Part shown: positions 63,284 through 64,000 of the stretch, one piece after another
Layout: each line of letters opens with the position of its first letter
How positions within the stretch are numbered: the first letter of the stretch is position 1
Assembly: GCA_021324155.1 (NCBI GenBank)
Contig: JAJPJQ010000016.1
Span: 1-64,000, forward strand
Direction of reading: 5' to 3'
DNA from: Pseudomonadota bacterium
Lineage (GTDB): Bacteria; Desulfobacterota; Binatia; UBA9968
Length of the DNA stretch: 64,000 nucleotides
Program-made: the position numbers and the translations under genes
Notes under the pieces: generated by a model
Seen by the model: only the letters and a program-made list of their open reading frames with translations
Told to the model about the DNA's origin: nothing
The model's database searches: none

Positions 63284-64000
63284 CGAAGCCGCTCTTCTCG
63301 ATCTCGCGCAGCGGCCCGTTGTCGATGAACTGATCGGCCTTGGCACCCTTCGCGCGCGCGTCCGTTTGCGCCATCCAGCCGAGCAAGAGCTGCATGCCTT
63401 CCGGGGTCGAAAGCGGCAACGGCTGAAGAATGTTCTTGTAGAGATCGTAAATTTGCGCGAGCGCGTCCTTATCGTCGATCTTCAGATATTTCGAGAGTAT
63501 CGGAATCGTCTCGTCGCGGTTGGTTTTGAAGTAGTGGATCGCTTCCACGATCGCCTTCATGTATAAATTCACCGTCTCCGGATGCGCCTTCAACATCGCC
63601 CGCGAGGTGCCGATGGTATTCTGCGGAAAATCGATTTTCGCCGACAGCGGGTCGGCGAGCGTGGTCATGCCGGCTTTTTTCGCGAGGATGTAGAATTCCG
63701 GCGTGATCACCGTCGATTCGACGGCGCCCTTCGTAATCGCCGCGAGGCGCGTGCTCGTGCCGCCCACCTGAAGCAGCGTCACGTCTTTATCCGCGTTCAA
63801 CCCGAGCTTTTGGAGAATGAGCCGGGCGGCGAGATCCGACGCGCTCCCGAAGCGGGAGATCGCCAGGCGCTTGCCCTTGAGTTGTTCGGCGGTTTTGATT
63901 TCTTTCTGCGCGATGAGACTGAACGCCGAGCGGTTCTCGAGGCCCGAGATGCAGACGACGTCCGATCCGGCGAGACCGCTGCTGAGGATCACGCCGCCCG
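63264..64000 (-). CDS. NMT1/THI5-like periplasmic substrate-binding protein, partial
   Basis: The frame stays open to the right edge of the window, so the signal peptide and the beginning lie outside. The remaining 245 residues show the NMT1 pattern: IKTAEQLKGKRLAISRFGSASDLAARL, ITKGAVESTVITPEFYILAKKAG, and the C-terminal EIEKSGFVTALYR. It overlaps the 3' end of the YdcF-like gene. The eighth protein of this family in the window. Confidence 0.85.
   Translation of the reverse strand, partial: GGVILSSGLAGSDVVCISGLENRSAFSLIAQKEIKTAEQLKGKRLAISRFGSASDLAARLILQKLGLNADKDVTLLQVGGTSTRLAAITKGAVESTVITPEFYILAKKAGMTTLADPLSAKIDFPQNTIGTSRAMLKAHPETVNLYMKAIVEAIHYFKTNRDETIPILSKYLKIDDKDALAQIYDLYKNILQPLPLSTPEGMQLLLGWMAQTDARAKGAKADQFIDNGPLREIEKSGFVTALYR

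Noticed and set aside
1-64000. CRISPR array or Cas genes
   Set aside because: No regularly spaced direct repeats with unique spacers and no Cas-like protein were seen. The GTTTC-type tracts lack regular spacing.
1-64000. Insertion sequences or transposases
   Set aside because: No transposase-like protein or terminal inverted repeats with target duplications were recognised outside the tRNA-integrated element.

Overview
The window is high-GC bacterial chromosome, dense with short operons, carrying one integrated mobile element. Its protein mix suggests an uncultured soil or sediment bacterium of the Binatota/Rokubacteria/Tectomicrobia kind: many NMT1/THI5-type (SsuA-like) periplasmic binding proteins, many amidohydrolase-2 and ornithine-cyclodeaminase-family enzymes, LLM flavoproteins, UbiD and ring-cleavage cupins. 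This placement is an inference from gene content. The sequence holds no rRNA or other marker that fixes the taxon.

Region 1 (1-30390) is catabolic. Four amidohydrolases, four ornithine cyclodeaminase/mu-crystallin paralogs and several stand-alone NMT1-type binding proteins recur in shuffled operons. With them are a gentisate-dioxygenase-like bicupin, a molybdenum hydroxylase large subunit, a ThDP enzyme, two class II aldolase/adducin proteins, two membrane-glycosylation genes and one complete ABC importer of the iron(III)/polyamine type (14386-18354). The repeated module is binding protein + amidohydrolase + oxidoreductase, which suggests uptake and breakdown of small, probably aromatic or amino-acid-like organics.

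Region 2 (30420-45662) is a 15.2-kb element integrated in tRNA-Arg(CCU). It is bounded by a perfect 46-bp direct repeat (30452-30497 and 45617-45662). It carries an orphan DNA methyltransferase, a large terminase, a protease/scaffold-like protein, a few virion-like or tail-like proteins, small HTH and RHH regulators, an excisionase-like protein, a tyrosine integrase, an MltR/HEPN-like cargo gene, a DUF3820-J-domain fusion, a CHC2 primase finger and a D5/P4-type helicase. No portal, major capsid, tape-measure or lysis gene is recognisable, so it looks like a phage satellite or a heavily reduced prophage. Between its protease and the next gene lies a 207-nt non-coding stretch that folds on paper into three successive multi-branched hairpin domains, a strong candidate for an undescribed structured RNA. 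The downstream gene at 37200 starts with a proteasome-beta-like Gly-Thr-Thr / ADRRA pattern.

Region 3 (45663-64000) returns to host chromosome. It has a VOC/LLM/UbiD group, a tandem pair of small secreted proteins, and a gene-poor patch with a decayed duplicate of a VOC gene and three small zinc-ribbon paralogs. Then come an ECF sigma/ChrR-like anti-sigma pair divergent from a MEDS-domain sensor, a VOC / binding-protein / 3-hydroxyanthranilate 3,4-dioxygenase operon ending in a strong terminator, a zincin + ATP-grasp pair, a secreted protein, a YdcF-like protein and a binding protein cut by the window edge.
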